Position numbers and translations under genes: made by a program. Below, one piece after another: positions 17,287-36,921 of a DNA stretch of 64,000 bases. The DNA is from AP-15 sp963703855 (GTDB lineage Bacteria > Pseudomonadota > Alphaproteobacteria > ATCC43930 > CGMCC-115725): contig CAVPFW010000025.1 of NCBI GenBank assembly GCA_963703855.1, positions 169,035 through 233,034 of the forward strand, read 5' to 3'. Below the pieces are notes generated by a model. The model was not told where the DNA came from and made no database searches. It worked only from the letters and a program-made list of their open reading frames with translations. Every line of letters begins with the position of its first letter. Positions within the stretch are counted from its first letter, which is position 1.

Positions 17287-17655
17287 TCACAGCACTTCGG
17301 GGGCGAGCGAGACGATCTTCATGAACCGGCGTGCGCGCAGCTCGCGGGTGACCGGGCCGAAGATGCGGGTGCCGATCGGCTCGCCCGCCGGCGTGATCAG
17401 AACCGCGGCGTTGCGGTCGAAGCGGATGGCGCTGCCGTCGACGCGGCGGATTTCCTTGGCGGTGCGGACGATGACCGCGCGATGGACGTCGCCCTTCTTG
17501 ACCCGGCCGCGCGGGATCGCCTCCTTGACCGAAACGATGATCACGTCGCCGACGCTTGCGGTCCTGCGCTTGGAGCCGCCCAAGACCTTGATGCACATCA
17601 CCCGGCGTGCGCCGGAATTGTCGGCGACGTCGAGGTTTGTCTGCATCTGGATCAC
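17287..17655 (-). CDS. rplN: 50S ribosomal protein L14
   Basis: 122 residues, invariant length. MIQMQTNLDVADNSGARRVM, DVIIVSVKEAIPRGRVKKG and AVLITPAGEPIGTRIFGPVT identify L14, which contacts L19 and the 30S subunit. Its start overlaps the rpsQ stop by four bases. Confidence 0.98.
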   Translation of the reverse strand: MIQMQTNLDVADNSGARRVMCIKVLGGSKRRTASVGDVIIVSVKEAIPRGRVKKGDVHRAVIVRTAKEIRRVDGSAIRFDRNAAVLITPAGEPIGTRIFGPVTRELRARRFMKIVSLAPEVL

Positions 17656-17990
17656 GCCGCACCCCCCGCCGGCTCGACGACATCGAGCCCGGGCGCCAAC
17701 CCGGGCTCGGGCGCGGCCCGGCCGACAGCGGCTGCGCGGGTGCGGCCGGCGCCGTCCTCCACCGCTCCCAGCACGACCCAGTGCTTGCTCTTTGATATCG
17801 GGCGGCTTTCCTCGATGCGGACAGCGTTGCCGACGTGCCAGCGATTGTCCTGGTCATGCGCGGCATATTTCTTCGAATGGGTGACGATCTTCTTGTAGAC
17901 CGGGTGCATCACCCGGCGCTCGACCCGGACGATCACGGTCTTGTCGCCAGCATCGCTGACGACGATGCCCTGGAGAACGCGTCTGGACAT
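17652..17990 (-). CDS. rpsQ: 30S ribosomal protein S17, C-terminally extended
   Basis: 112 residues; the usual length is 80-90. The core is normal: RRVLQGIVVSDAGDKTVIVR, YKKIVTHSKKYAAHDQDN and VRIEESRPISKSKHWVVLGA. After that comes an alanine/proline/glycine-rich tail of about 27 residues. S17 binds the 5' domain of 16S rRNA. The tail stays in frame to the overlap with rplN. Confidence 0.96.
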   Translation of the reverse strand: MSRRVLQGIVVSDAGDKTVIVRVERRVMHPVYKKIVTHSKKYAAHDQDNRWHVGNAVRIEESRPISKSKHWVVLGAVEDGAGRTRAAAVGRAAPEPGLAPGLDVVEPAGGAA

Positions 17991-18003
17991 TGCTGGGTAT
18001 TCC

Positions 18004-18201
18004 TCAGGACGCCTTGCGGCGCCGCTCGCCGAGAATGGTCTTGATGCGGGCGATATCGCGGCGCACCTGGCGCACCCGTGCGGTGTTTTCGAGCTGCCCG
18101 TTGGCGCGTTGAAAGCGCAGGTTGAAGATCTCCTTGCCGAGCATGTCGATCTGCCCGGTCAGCTCGTCGTCGGTCTTGGCCCTGACATCGCCCGCCTTCA
18201 T
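18004..18201 (-). CDS. rpmC: 50S ribosomal protein L29
   Basis: 65 residues from ATG 18201. The two-helix L29 fold is visible in RAKTDDELTGQIDMLGKEIF, NLRFQRANGQLENTARVRQV and RRDIARIKTILGER. It sits at the tunnel exit next to L23. The start shares a base with the rplP stop. Confidence 0.96.
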   Translation of the reverse strand: MKAGDVRAKTDDELTGQIDMLGKEIFNLRFQRANGQLENTARVRQVRRDIARIKTILGERRRKAS

Positions 18202-18623
18202 CAGCTGACCTCCTCGCCGGGGCGGGCCACGAAGCGGGTGCCGAGCGGCAATTTCGCGGCGGCGAGCGCAAACGCCTCGCGCGCGATATCGGCCGGCACC
18301 CCGTCGAGCTCGAACATGATCCGGCCGGGCTTGACCCGGCATACCCAGAATTCGGGCGAGCCCTTGCCGCTGCCCATGCGCACTTCCGCGGGCTTGTGCG
18401 ACACCGGCACGTCGGGGAACACCCGGATCCACACCCGGCCGGCACGGCGGATGTGGCGGGTGATCGCGCGCCGCGCCGCTTCGATCTGGCGCGCGGTGAT
18501 CCGCCCGGGATCGGAGGCCTTGAGCCCGTAGGCGCCGAAATTCAAGGTCGTTCCGCCCTTGGCGAGACCGTGGACGCGGCCCTTGTGCGCCTTGCGGTAT
18601 TTGGTGCGTTTCGGACTGAGCAT
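18201..18623 (-). CDS. rplP: 50S ribosomal protein L16
   Basis: 140 residues. MLSPKRTKYRKAHKGRVHGL, ARRAITRHIRRAGRVWIRVF, RMGSGKGSPEFWVCRVKPGR and the Ala-rich helix FALAAAKLPLGTRFV are invariant in L16, which organises the A-site tRNA region. Lies between rpsC and rpmC. Confidence 0.98.
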   Translation of the reverse strand: MLSPKRTKYRKAHKGRVHGLAKGGTTLNFGAYGLKASDPGRITARQIEAARRAITRHIRRAGRVWIRVFPDVPVSHKPAEVRMGSGKGSPEFWVCRVKPGRIMFELDGVPADIAREAFALAAAKLPLGTRFVARPGEEVS

Positions 18624-18630
18624 CGCCGCC

Positions 18631-19344
18631 TCACCCCAGCGCCTCGCGCCGGCCGCGCTCGTGGCTGGCCGGCGGACCCTGGCCCTCGGCCGCCCGCTTT
18701 TCCTGCGCCATCGGATCGTGCGCCAGGATCTCGCCCTTGAACACCCAGACCTTGACGCCGCACACGCCGTAGGTGGTCTTGGCGGTGCCGTAGCCGAAAT
18801 CGACGTCGGCGCGCAGGGTGTGCAGCGGCACCCGGCCTTCGCGATACCATTCCATGCGGGCGATCTCGGCTCCGCCCAACCGGCCGGAGCAGTTGATCCG
18901 GATCCCCTGCGCGCCCAATCGCATCGCCGATTGCACGGCGCGCTTCATCGCCCGGCGAAACGCGACGCGCCGCTCGAGTTGCTGGGCGATGCCGTCGGCG
19001 ACCAGCTTGGCGTCGATCTCGGGCTTGCGGATCTCGACGATGTTGAGGCTGACCTCGCTCGGCGTGATCTTGGCGATGTCGGTGCGCAATTTCTCGATGT
19101 CGGCACCCTTCTTGCCGATGATCACGCCGGGGCGGGCCGAGTGCAGGGTGATCCGGCTCTTCTTGGCGGCGCGCTCGATGATGATGCGCGACACCCCCGC
19201 CTGCCCCAGCCGGCGATTGAGAAAGCGCCGCAGCCCGAGATCGTCGAGCAGCAGGCTGGCGTATTCCTTGCGCGCGAACCAGCGCAAATCCCAGGTGCGG
19301 TTGATCCCGAGCCGAAGCCCGATCGGATTGACTTTCTGGCCCAT
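18631..19344 (-). CDS. rpsC: 30S ribosomal protein S3
   Basis: 237 residues. MGQKVNPIGLRLGINRTWDL at the start, a KH RNA-binding domain with the loop VIIGKKGADIEKLR, and the C-terminal half with GCSGRLGGAEIARMEWYREG-type sequence (here INCSGRLGGAEIARMEWY) and TAKTTYGVCGVKVWVFKGE. S3 lines the mRNA entry channel. Confidence 0.98.
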   Translation of the reverse strand: MGQKVNPIGLRLGINRTWDLRWFARKEYASLLLDDLGLRRFLNRRLGQAGVSRIIIERAAKKSRITLHSARPGVIIGKKGADIEKLRTDIAKITPSEVSLNIVEIRKPEIDAKLVADGIAQQLERRVAFRRAMKRAVQSAMRLGAQGIRINCSGRLGGAEIARMEWYREGRVPLHTLRADVDFGYGTAKTTYGVCGVKVWVFKGEILAHDPMAQEKRAAEGQGPPASHERGRREALG

Positions 19345-19360
19345 CTAAATCGTCTCCATC

Positions 19361-19744
19361 TCAGGCCGTCTCCTCGGGGCGCTCGCGGACGATCACCGTC
19401 AGATGCGCGAAATGCTTTTCGACCCGCGCCGAGCGGCCGCGGCCGCGGGTATGGAAGCGCTTCAGAACAAAGGCTCGGCCGACCGTGGCCTCCTTGACGT
19501 AGAGCCGATCGACATCGAGCTGATGATTGTTCTCGGCGTTGGCGATCGCGGCCTGCAGCACCTTTTTGACGTCGCCGGCGATGCGGCGATGGGAAAAGCT
19601 CAGCTCGGCCAGTGCCGAGGCGGCGGTCTTGCCGCGGATCGTCCGGGCGACGAGGTTGAGCTTGCGCGCGCTCGTCCGCAGCCCGCGCATGCTGGCCAAC
19701 GCTTCGCTGTCGTCGAGGCGGCGCTCGGCGGCCGGCTTGGACAT
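19361..19744 (-). CDS. rplV: 50S ribosomal protein L22
   Basis: 127 residues. RTSARKLNLVARTIRGKTAA, VLQAAIANAENNHQLDVDRL and the tunnel loop KRFHTRGRGRSARVEKHFAH identify L22. About 15 residues longer at the N-terminus than the E. coli protein, as is common in alphaproteobacteria. Confidence 0.97.
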   Translation of the reverse strand: MSKPAAERRLDDSEALASMRGLRTSARKLNLVARTIRGKTAASALAELSFSHRRIAGDVKKVLQAAIANAENNHQLDVDRLYVKEATVGRAFVLKRFHTRGRGRSARVEKHFAHLTVIVRERPEETA

Positions 19745-19745
19745 T

Positions 19746-20024
19746 TCAGGCTCTCCGCGCCTTCTTGTCGCCGGCGTGACCGTAAAAGGTCCGCGTCGGC
19801 GCGAACTCGCCGAGCTTGTGGCCGATCATGTTCTCGGTCACCAGCACCGGGATGAATTTGTGGCCATTGTAGACGCCAAAGGTCAGCCCGACAAATTGCG
19901 GGAAGATCGTCGACCGCCGCGACCATGTCCGGATCACCTGGTTGCGTCCGGAGCGCCGCGCCTCCTCGGCCTTCTTCAACAGATAACCGTCGACGAACGG
20001 TCCCTTCCATACCGAGCGGGTCAC
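19746..20024 (-). CDS. rpsS: 30S ribosomal protein S19
   Basis: 92 residues, normal length. RSVWKGPFVDGYLLKKAEEA, WSRRSTIFPQFVGLTFGVYN and HKLGEFAPTRTFYGHAGDKK cover the whole S19 family pattern. S19 forms a complex with S13 in the 30S head. Confidence 0.98.
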   Translation of the reverse strand: MTRSVWKGPFVDGYLLKKAEEARRSGRNQVIRTWSRRSTIFPQFVGLTFGVYNGHKFIPVLVTENMIGHKLGEFAPTRTFYGHAGDKKARRA

Positions 20025-20051
20025 GCGATCTCTCCGTCGTCCAGTTGCGGG

Positions 20052-20879
20052 TCAGCGCCGGCCGCGCCGGCGCACGATCAGCCGGTCGGTCGCCTTGTTG
20101 TGGCGGGTGCGTTTGCCCTTGGTCGGCTTGCCCCACGGGGTCACCGGGTGGCGGCCGCCCGAGGTGCGGCCCTCGCCGCCGCCATGCGGGTGATCGATCG
20201 GGTTCATCGCCACCCCGCGCACCGACGGGCGGCGGCCGAGCCAGCGGTTGCGCCCGGCCTTGGCGATGACGATGTTCTGCTGGTCCGGGTTCGAGACCGC
20301 GCCGATCGTCGCCCGGCACTCGGCGCGCACCATGCGCAATTCGCCCGAGGACAGGCGCAACAGCGCATAGCCCTGGTCGCGGCCGACGAGCTGGACATAG
20401 GTCCCGGCCGAGCGCGCGATCTGGCCGCCCTTGCCGGGCTTCATCTCGACATTGTGGATGATCGTGCCGACCGGCATGCTGCGCATCGGCATCGCATTGC
20501 CGGGCTTGACGTCGACCTTCTCGCCCGAAATGACCGTGTCGCCAGCTTTGAGCCGCTGCGGCGCCAGGATATAGGCGAGCTCGCCGTCCTGATAGCGAAT
20601 GAGGGCGATGAAGGCGGTGCGGTTGGGATCGTATTCGAGACGCTCGACCCGGGCCGGCACGTCGAATTTGGTGCGCTTGAAATCGACGATGCGATAGCGC
20701 CGTTTGACGCCGCCGCCGCGCCAGCGCACGGTGATGCGGCCGGTGTTGTTGCGCCCGCCCTTGCCCCGCAGCCCTTCGGTCAAGGCCTTGACCGGCTTGC
20801 CCTTCCACAATTCGCTCCGGTCGACGATGACGAGCTGCCGCCGCGACGGGGTGGTCGGGTTGAATGTTTTCAGCGCCAT
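20052..20879 (-). CDS. rplB: 50S ribosomal protein L2
   Basis: 275 residues. LKTFNPTTPSRRQLVIVDRS, GGGVKRRYRIVDFKRTKFDV, and the C-terminal peptidyl-transferase-proximal block VRGVAMNPIDHPHGGGEGRT with the conserved His are present. L2 is one of the primary 23S rRNA-binding proteins needed for subunit joining. Confidence 0.98.
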   Translation of the reverse strand: MALKTFNPTTPSRRQLVIVDRSELWKGKPVKALTEGLRGKGGRNNTGRITVRWRGGGVKRRYRIVDFKRTKFDVPARVERLEYDPNRTAFIALIRYQDGELAYILAPQRLKAGDTVISGEKVDVKPGNAMPMRSMPVGTIIHNVEMKPGKGGQIARSAGTYVQLVGRDQGYALLRLSSGELRMVRAECRATIGAVSNPDQQNIVIAKAGRNRWLGRRPSVRGVAMNPIDHPHGGGEGRTSGGRHPVTPWGKPTKGKRTRHNKATDRLIVRRRGRR

Positions 20880-20898
20880 CGCCGCGGCTCCTGCCGGC

Positions 20899-21231
20899 TC
20901 AAATTCCGGTGGTCACGTCGATCCTCTGGCCCTCGCCGAGGGTGACGATCGCTTTCTTCACGTCCGGGCGGCGGCCGATCCGCCCGCGGAAACGCTTGAC
21001 CTTGCCCATCACGCGGATCGTGTTGACCGCGGTCACCTTGACATTGAACAGCCCCTCGACCGCCGCCTTGACCTCGCGCTTGGTCGCGGCCAGCGGCACG
21101 CGAAAGATCACCTGATTGTGCTCCGAGGCGTTGGTCGCCTTTTCGGTGATCACCGGGGTGCGGATGATGTCGTACATCTGCTGGCGCGTGAGCTTGGTCT
21201 CGACGCGCGGGATGACGCGAAACCGGCTCAT
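20899..21231 (-). CDS. rplW: 50S ribosomal protein L23
   Basis: 110 residues from ATG 21231, which overlaps the rplD stop by four bases. The family core begins at MYDIIRTPVITEKATNASEH and continues VPLAATKREVKAAVEGLFNV. There is an N-terminal extension of about 18 residues (MSRFRVIPRVETKLTRQQ) ahead of the usual start; an internal ATG at the MYDII position would give the standard protein. L23 docks SRP and trigger factor at the tunnel exit. Confidence 0.95.
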   Translation of the reverse strand: MSRFRVIPRVETKLTRQQMYDIIRTPVITEKATNASEHNQVIFRVPLAATKREVKAAVEGLFNVKVTAVNTIRVMGKVKRFRGRIGRRPDVKKAIVTLGEGQRIDVTTGI

Positions 21232-21851
21232 TTCAGGCGCGCCTCCAGCTGCTGCACCGCCTCGCGGGTCAGCACCAAGATGTCGCGGCGGAGAATGTCG
21301 TACACGTTCGCCCCTTGCTGCGGCAGCACATCGACCTGCGGCAGGTTGCGCGCGGCGCGGGCAAAGTTCTGATCCACTGCCGGGCCGTCGATGATCAGCA
21401 CCGAACCCCAGCCGAGGGTTGTGAGGCGCGCCCGCAGCGCCTTGGTCTTGGCTTCCTCGGCGCGGGCGGCGTCGATGACGACGAGCTTGCCCTCGCCGTG
21501 CTTCGCCGACAGCGCGGTCTTGAGGCCGAGCCGGCGCACCTTCTTCTGCAGACCGAAGGCGTGGCTGCGCACGACCGGGCCGAAAATCACCGCACCGCCG
21601 CGGAACTGCGGCGAGCGCAGGCTGCCCTGGCGGGCGCGCCCGGTTCCCTTCTGCTTGTAGGGCTTTTTGGTCGTGCCCTGGATATCGCTGATGCCCTTTG
21701 TCTTGTGCGTGCCGGCGCGGCGCTTGGCGAGCTGCCAATTGACCACGCGGGCGAGGATGTCGCGGCGGATCGGCAGCCCGAACACGGCGTCGTCGAGCTC
21801 GATGTCGCCGACCTCCTGATTGTCGAGGTTGCGCACGACGAGCTTGCTCAC
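21228..21851 (-). CDS. rplD: 50S ribosomal protein L4
   Basis: 207 residues. DAVFGLPIRRDILARVVNWQ, GTHKTKGISDIQGTTKKPYK and RGGAVIFGPVVRSHAFGLQK mark the tunnel-loop and globular parts of L4. In many bacteria L4 also represses the S10 operon. Overlaps rplC and rplW by four bases each, so the three are translationally coupled. Confidence 0.98.
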   Translation of the reverse strand: MSKLVVRNLDNQEVGDIELDDAVFGLPIRRDILARVVNWQLAKRRAGTHKTKGISDIQGTTKKPYKQKGTGRARQGSLRSPQFRGGAVIFGPVVRSHAFGLQKKVRRLGLKTALSAKHGEGKLVVIDAARAEEAKTKALRARLTTLGWGSVLIIDGPAVDQNFARAARNLPQVDVLPQQGANVYDILRRDILVLTREAVQQLEARLK

Positions 21852-22579
21852 GCGGGTTCTCCTGCCGGGCTTTCGGCCGGGGCCGGGCCTTCCGCCGGGG
21901 CCGGGGCGCTGCGGATCCCAGCGGGGAAGGGGAGGCCTTCGGGAGCCTTGCGCTTAACCGCGTCCTTGACCAGGACCAGGCCGCCCTTGCTGCCGGGCAC
22001 CGCACCCTTGAGCATCAGCACGCCGCGTTCGGCATCGGCCGAGATCACCTCGAGGCTCTGCACCGTCACCCGGGCGGCCCCGAGATGCCCGGCCATCTTC
22101 TTGTTCTTGAAGGTCTTGCCGGGCGATTGGCGCTGGCCGGTCGAACCATGGCTGCGGTGCGACACCGAGACGCCGTGGCTGGCGCGCAATCCGCTGAAAT
22201 TATGCCGCTTCATCGCGCCGGCAAAGCCCTTGCCGATGCTGATGCCGGCCACGTCGACGCGCTGGCCGGGCAGGAAATGCGCGGCGCTGATCTCGGCGCC
22301 GACCGCGACCAGCGCATCCTCGGAAACCCGGAACTCGGCGAGCCGCGCCTTCGGCTCGACCTCGGCTTTGGCGAAGTGGCCGCGCTGCGCCTTCGACACG
22401 TTCTTGACCTTGGCGGCGCCGACGCCGAGCTGCAGCGCGCAATAGCCGTCCTTCTCGACGGTCCGCACGGCGACGACCTGGCAATTGTCGATCGCCAGCA
22501 CGGTCACCGGCACGTGGTTGCCATCCTCGGTGAAGATCCGGGTCATGCCGAGCTTGCGGGCCAAGAGGCCGGTGCGCAT
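21848..22579 (-). CDS. rplC: 50S ribosomal protein L3, C-terminally extended
   Basis: 243 residues from ATG 22579. MRTGLLARKLGMTRIFTEDG, the loop HGVSVSHRSHGSTGQRQSPG (with the Gln that is methylated in many bacteria) and KMAGHLGAARVTVQSLEVIS are L3 signatures. The last ~20 residues are an Ala/Pro/Glu-rich tail. The upstream open frame lies in a palindromic repeat and is not coding. Confidence 0.97.
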   Translation of the reverse strand: MRTGLLARKLGMTRIFTEDGNHVPVTVLAIDNCQVVAVRTVEKDGYCALQLGVGAAKVKNVSKAQRGHFAKAEVEPKARLAEFRVSEDALVAVGAEISAAHFLPGQRVDVAGISIGKGFAGAMKRHNFSGLRASHGVSVSHRSHGSTGQRQSPGKTFKNKKMAGHLGAARVTVQSLEVISADAERGVLMLKGAVPGSKGGLVLVKDAVKRKAPEGLPFPAGIRSAPAPAEGPAPAESPAGEPA

Positions 22580-22633
22580 CGCCCTATCCTCTACCCGTGC
22601 CAGCGCCAAAACTGCCGAGATCCGTCGCTGGCC

Positions 22634-22721
22634 GCCCCTCATCCTCCTCCCCGGACCCGATCCGGGGATCCGCGGGTCCCTCCCTCTCCCCGCGTGCGGG
22701 AAGAGGGAGGGGGTGAGGGGC
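22634..22721. repeat. Palindromic intergenic repeat (REP-like, family A)
   Basis: GCCCCTCATCC at the left pairs with GGGTGAGGGGC at the right, enclosing CTCTCCCCGCGTGCGGGAAGAG and a GGACCCGATCC/GGATCCGCGGGTCC element. It fills the 186-base gap between rpsJ and rplC inside the S10 operon, an unusual place for such an element. Related to 4151-4230 and 43621-43770. Confidence 0.75.
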
Positions 22722-22765
22722 AAACGCTGGCCCGAGGTGTCCGGACATCAAAGTTATCTCAGCCA

Positions 22766-23074
<309 letters not shown>

Positions 23075-23121
23075 TTGGCGTTTCGTTCCCCTGGCGCTGT
23101 CTTATCTGTTCGATGTCGGTG

Positions 23122-24312
<1,191 letters not shown>

Positions 24313-24351
24313 CGCCTTGTTCTCCGCTCAGACCGGCTCGGGGCCAGAGGA

Positions 24352-26427
<2,076 letters not shown>

Positions 26428-26531
26428 GAAAAGCTCCGAGGGCTGGCCTGAGAGCCGAGCCCCGACCAAAACAGGGTGACGATCGTCCTCTGCATTCGCC
26501 TGCTCGGCGACCTCGCTGCCGGCACCCCCGC

Positions 26532-27002
26532 TCACCAGCGATAATGCGAGAAGGCCTTGTTCGCATCGGCCATCCGATGCGTATCCTCCCGTCTTTTGAC
26601 CGCGACCCCGCGGTTGTTGGCGGCATCGAGCAATTCGCCCGACAGCCGCTCCTCCATCGTGTTCTCGCCGCGCCCGCGCGAGCTCGAGATAAGCCACCGG
26701 ATCGCCAGCGCCTGGCTGCGGTCGGGGCGTACCTCGATCGGCACCTGATAGGTGGCGCCGCCGACCCGGCGCGAGCGCACCTCGACCGAGGGCCGGACAT
26801 TGGCGAGCGCGTCATGGAAGACGCGCAAGGCGTCTTGGCCGCCGCGCTTGGCGACCCGGTCGAGCGCGCCGTAAACGATCCGTTCGGCGACCGATTTCTT
26901 GCCTTCGTACATCAGGCAGTTCATGAATTTGGTCAGGACGGGGTCGCCGAATTTGGCGTCCGGCTGGACCTCGCGTTTGACCGCGGCGCGGCGGCGCGAC
27001 AT
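26532..27002 (-). CDS. rpsG: 30S ribosomal protein S7
   Basis: 156 residues, standard length. SRRRAAVKREVQPDAKFGDP, YGALDRVAKRGGQDALRVFH, EVRSRRVGGATYQVPIEVRP and the C-terminal KREDTHRMADANKAFSHYRW. S7 nucleates assembly of the 30S head and commonly autoregulates the str operon. It follows rpsL by 9 bases. Confidence 0.98.
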   Translation of the reverse strand: MSRRRAAVKREVQPDAKFGDPVLTKFMNCLMYEGKKSVAERIVYGALDRVAKRGGQDALRVFHDALANVRPSVEVRSRRVGGATYQVPIEVRPDRSQALAIRWLISSSRGRGENTMEERLSGELLDAANNRGVAVKRREDTHRMADANKAFSHYRW

Positions 27003-27011
27003 GGCGTTCTC

Positions 27012-27383
27012 CTATCTCGGGCGCTTGGCGCCGTATTTCGAGCGGCGCTGCCGACGATCCTTGACGCCCTGGGTGTCGAGCGTGCCGCGGATGATGTGAT
27101 AGCGCACCCCCGGCAGATCCTTGACCCGGCCGCCGCGGATCAGCACCACCGAGTGCTCCTGGAGGTTGTGGCCTTCGCCGGGGATGTAGCTGGTCACCTC
27201 GAAGCCGTTGGTCAGCCGCACCCGCGCCACCTTGCGCAGCGCCGAGTTCGGCTTTTTCGGGGTGGTCGTGTAGACCCGCGTGCACACCCCGCGCTTCTGC
27301 GGGCAGGCCTCCATCGCCGGCACCTTGTCGCGCGCGGCCTGGGGCCGTCGCGGATTGCGGATCAGCTGGTTGATCGTCGGCAT
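27012..27383 (-). CDS. rpsL: 30S ribosomal protein S12
   Basis: 123 residues from ATG 27383 (MPTINQLIRNPRRPQAARDK). TTPKKPNSALRKVARVRLTN contains the decoding-site Lys that is changed in streptomycin-resistant mutants and is wild type here; GVRYHIIRGTLDTQGVKDRR is the second conserved block. The frame is open further upstream but that is the leader. First gene of the str operon. Confidence 0.98.
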   Translation of the reverse strand: MPTINQLIRNPRRPQAARDKVPAMEACPQKRGVCTRVYTTTPKKPNSALRKVARVRLTNGFEVTSYIPGEGHNLQEHSVVLIRGGRVKDLPGVRYHIIRGTLDTQGVKDRRQRRSKYGAKRPR

Positions 27384-27552
27384 TCTCACAACCTTCGTCA
27401 AACGCACCAACCGCCCGACGCTTGCCGCGCCGGAGCGGTAAAGCAGCTCTACGCACTGATAGTGTCGCGCCCTCTTGCAAGGGCCCCGAGCCACGGACTG
27501 TCGATCGGGCTGCGTCTAGGTGGCTTGCTACGGCCAGCCCCGAGAAAGAGGC

Positions 27553-27584
27553 ATCATATAATTGCCCGGTGCAGGGCGGGTCAA
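27553..27584 (-). promoter_or_regulatory. Probable sigma-70 promoter of the str operon
   Basis: On the minus strand TTGACC (27584-27579) is followed after 18 bases by TATATG (27560-27555), overlapping TATGAT. It lies just after the rpoC terminator and about 170 bases before rpsL, leaving a leader that could carry translational control. Confidence 0.6.
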
Positions 27585-27611
27585 GACCCTTGGCGCGAAA
27601 TGCCGGCCAAG

Positions 27612-27639
27612 AAAGGAGGCAGGCGAACCTGCCTCCTTT
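27612..27639 (-). terminator. Intrinsic terminator after rpoC
   Basis: A perfect 12-base stem, AAAGGAGGCAGG / CCTGCCTCCTTT, with a TTCG loop on the minus strand, three bases after the rpoC stop and followed by CTTGG. The stem ends in T's on both strands, so it could work in either direction. It separates the rpo operon from the str operon. Confidence 0.85.
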
Positions 27640-27642
27640 ACC

Positions 27643-31822
<4,180 letters not shown>

Positions 31823-32018
31823 GAACGACCCCTTTTGGAAAACTTATGACCGGGGCGGCGCCGCGCCCCGCGGTTGCTTTGCCAACCCAGGCGTTTGCTC
31901 GTCACACCCGCGAAAGCCGGCGTCCCGGGCGGTCGGCACCGGGCTGGCGGCCCTCCGCCTGCCACGGGGCGCCGGTGCAGGGCGCGAAATCCGCCTGCGG
32001 TTTTCGCCCGAGCCGCGC

Positions 32019-36182
<4,164 letters not shown>

Positions 36183-36487
36183 TCATGCTCCTCGCTGCGG
36201 GCTGCCGCACGCAGACCCGATCTCGGTTTCCCGGCCGGCGATATGATCGGCGCCGGTGGGTTCGCTGCCTTGCCAGCCCGGTCGGCTGATCCGCCGACCA
36301 GCCCTCTCGCCCGCGCGGCCGACCCAGGGGTCGCGCCGGCCGTATTCCGGTTGCAGTTCCCTCCCTATAAGACGCCGAAACCCGGCGTGCGCAACGGATC
36401 GCGCCCCGGTTGGCCGGCTCGATGTCGCGTGCGGCGGCGGCGTATGGTCGGACGCCCGCCCGCGGTCCACGAACGCTCGCAGCAGAC
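36183..36487. other. Intergenic region rplL-rpoB
   Basis: 305 bases with no supportable gene. It holds a weak promoter-like pair reading toward rpoB (see 36363-36392) and GC-rich inverted segments such as CGGCGCCGG near 36248. In many bacteria this gap carries an attenuator or RNase III site between rplL and rpoB; no clear terminator is visible here. Confidence 0.5.
36363..36392 (-). promoter_or_regulatory. Possible promoter for rpoBC
   Basis: On the minus strand TTGCGC (36392-36387) and TTATAG (36368-36363) are 18 bases apart, about 180 bases before rpoB. The match is partial, so this is tentative. Confidence 0.3.
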
Positions 36488-36865
36488 CTACTTTATTTCG
36501 ACCGTCGCACCTGCATCTTCAAGCTGCTTTTTCAGCTTTGCAGCCTCTTCTTTGTTGACCCCCTCTTTGACGAGCTTGGGCGCCGCCTCGACGAGGTCTT
36601 TCGCTTCCTTGAGGCCGAGGCTGGTGATCGCGCGGACCTCCTTGATCACATTGATCTTTTTCTCGCCGATGGCGGCCAGGATCACATCGAACTCGGTCTG
36701 CTCGACAGCCGCCTCGGCGGCCGGCGCCGCGGCGCCGCCAAAAGCCGCCGCCGCGACCGGCGCGGCGGAGACGCCCCATTTCTCCTCCAGCAGCTTCGAC
36801 AGCTGGGCCGCCTCGATAACGCTCAACGCCGACAGATCGTCGACAAGCTTGGCCAAATCCGGCAT
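36488..36865 (-). CDS. rplL: 50S ribosomal protein L7/L12
   Basis: 125 residues from ATG 36865. The N-terminal dimerisation part DLAKLVDDLSALSVIEAAQL, an Ala-rich hinge, and the C-terminal factor-binding domain FDVILAAIGEKKINVIKEVR and LGLKEAKDLVEAAPKLVKEG are all standard. The multi-copy L7/L12 stalk recruits translation GTPases. Confidence 0.98.
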   Translation of the reverse strand: MPDLAKLVDDLSALSVIEAAQLSKLLEEKWGVSAAPVAAAAFGGAAAPAAEAAVEQTEFDVILAAIGEKKINVIKEVRAITSLGLKEAKDLVEAAPKLVKEGVNKEEAAKLKKQLEDAGATVEIK

Positions 36866-36921
36866 TTCCTGCTCCTGACTCCGAGACTGAGGTTGATCTC
36901 CGACGATAAAAGGCGGCCCGG

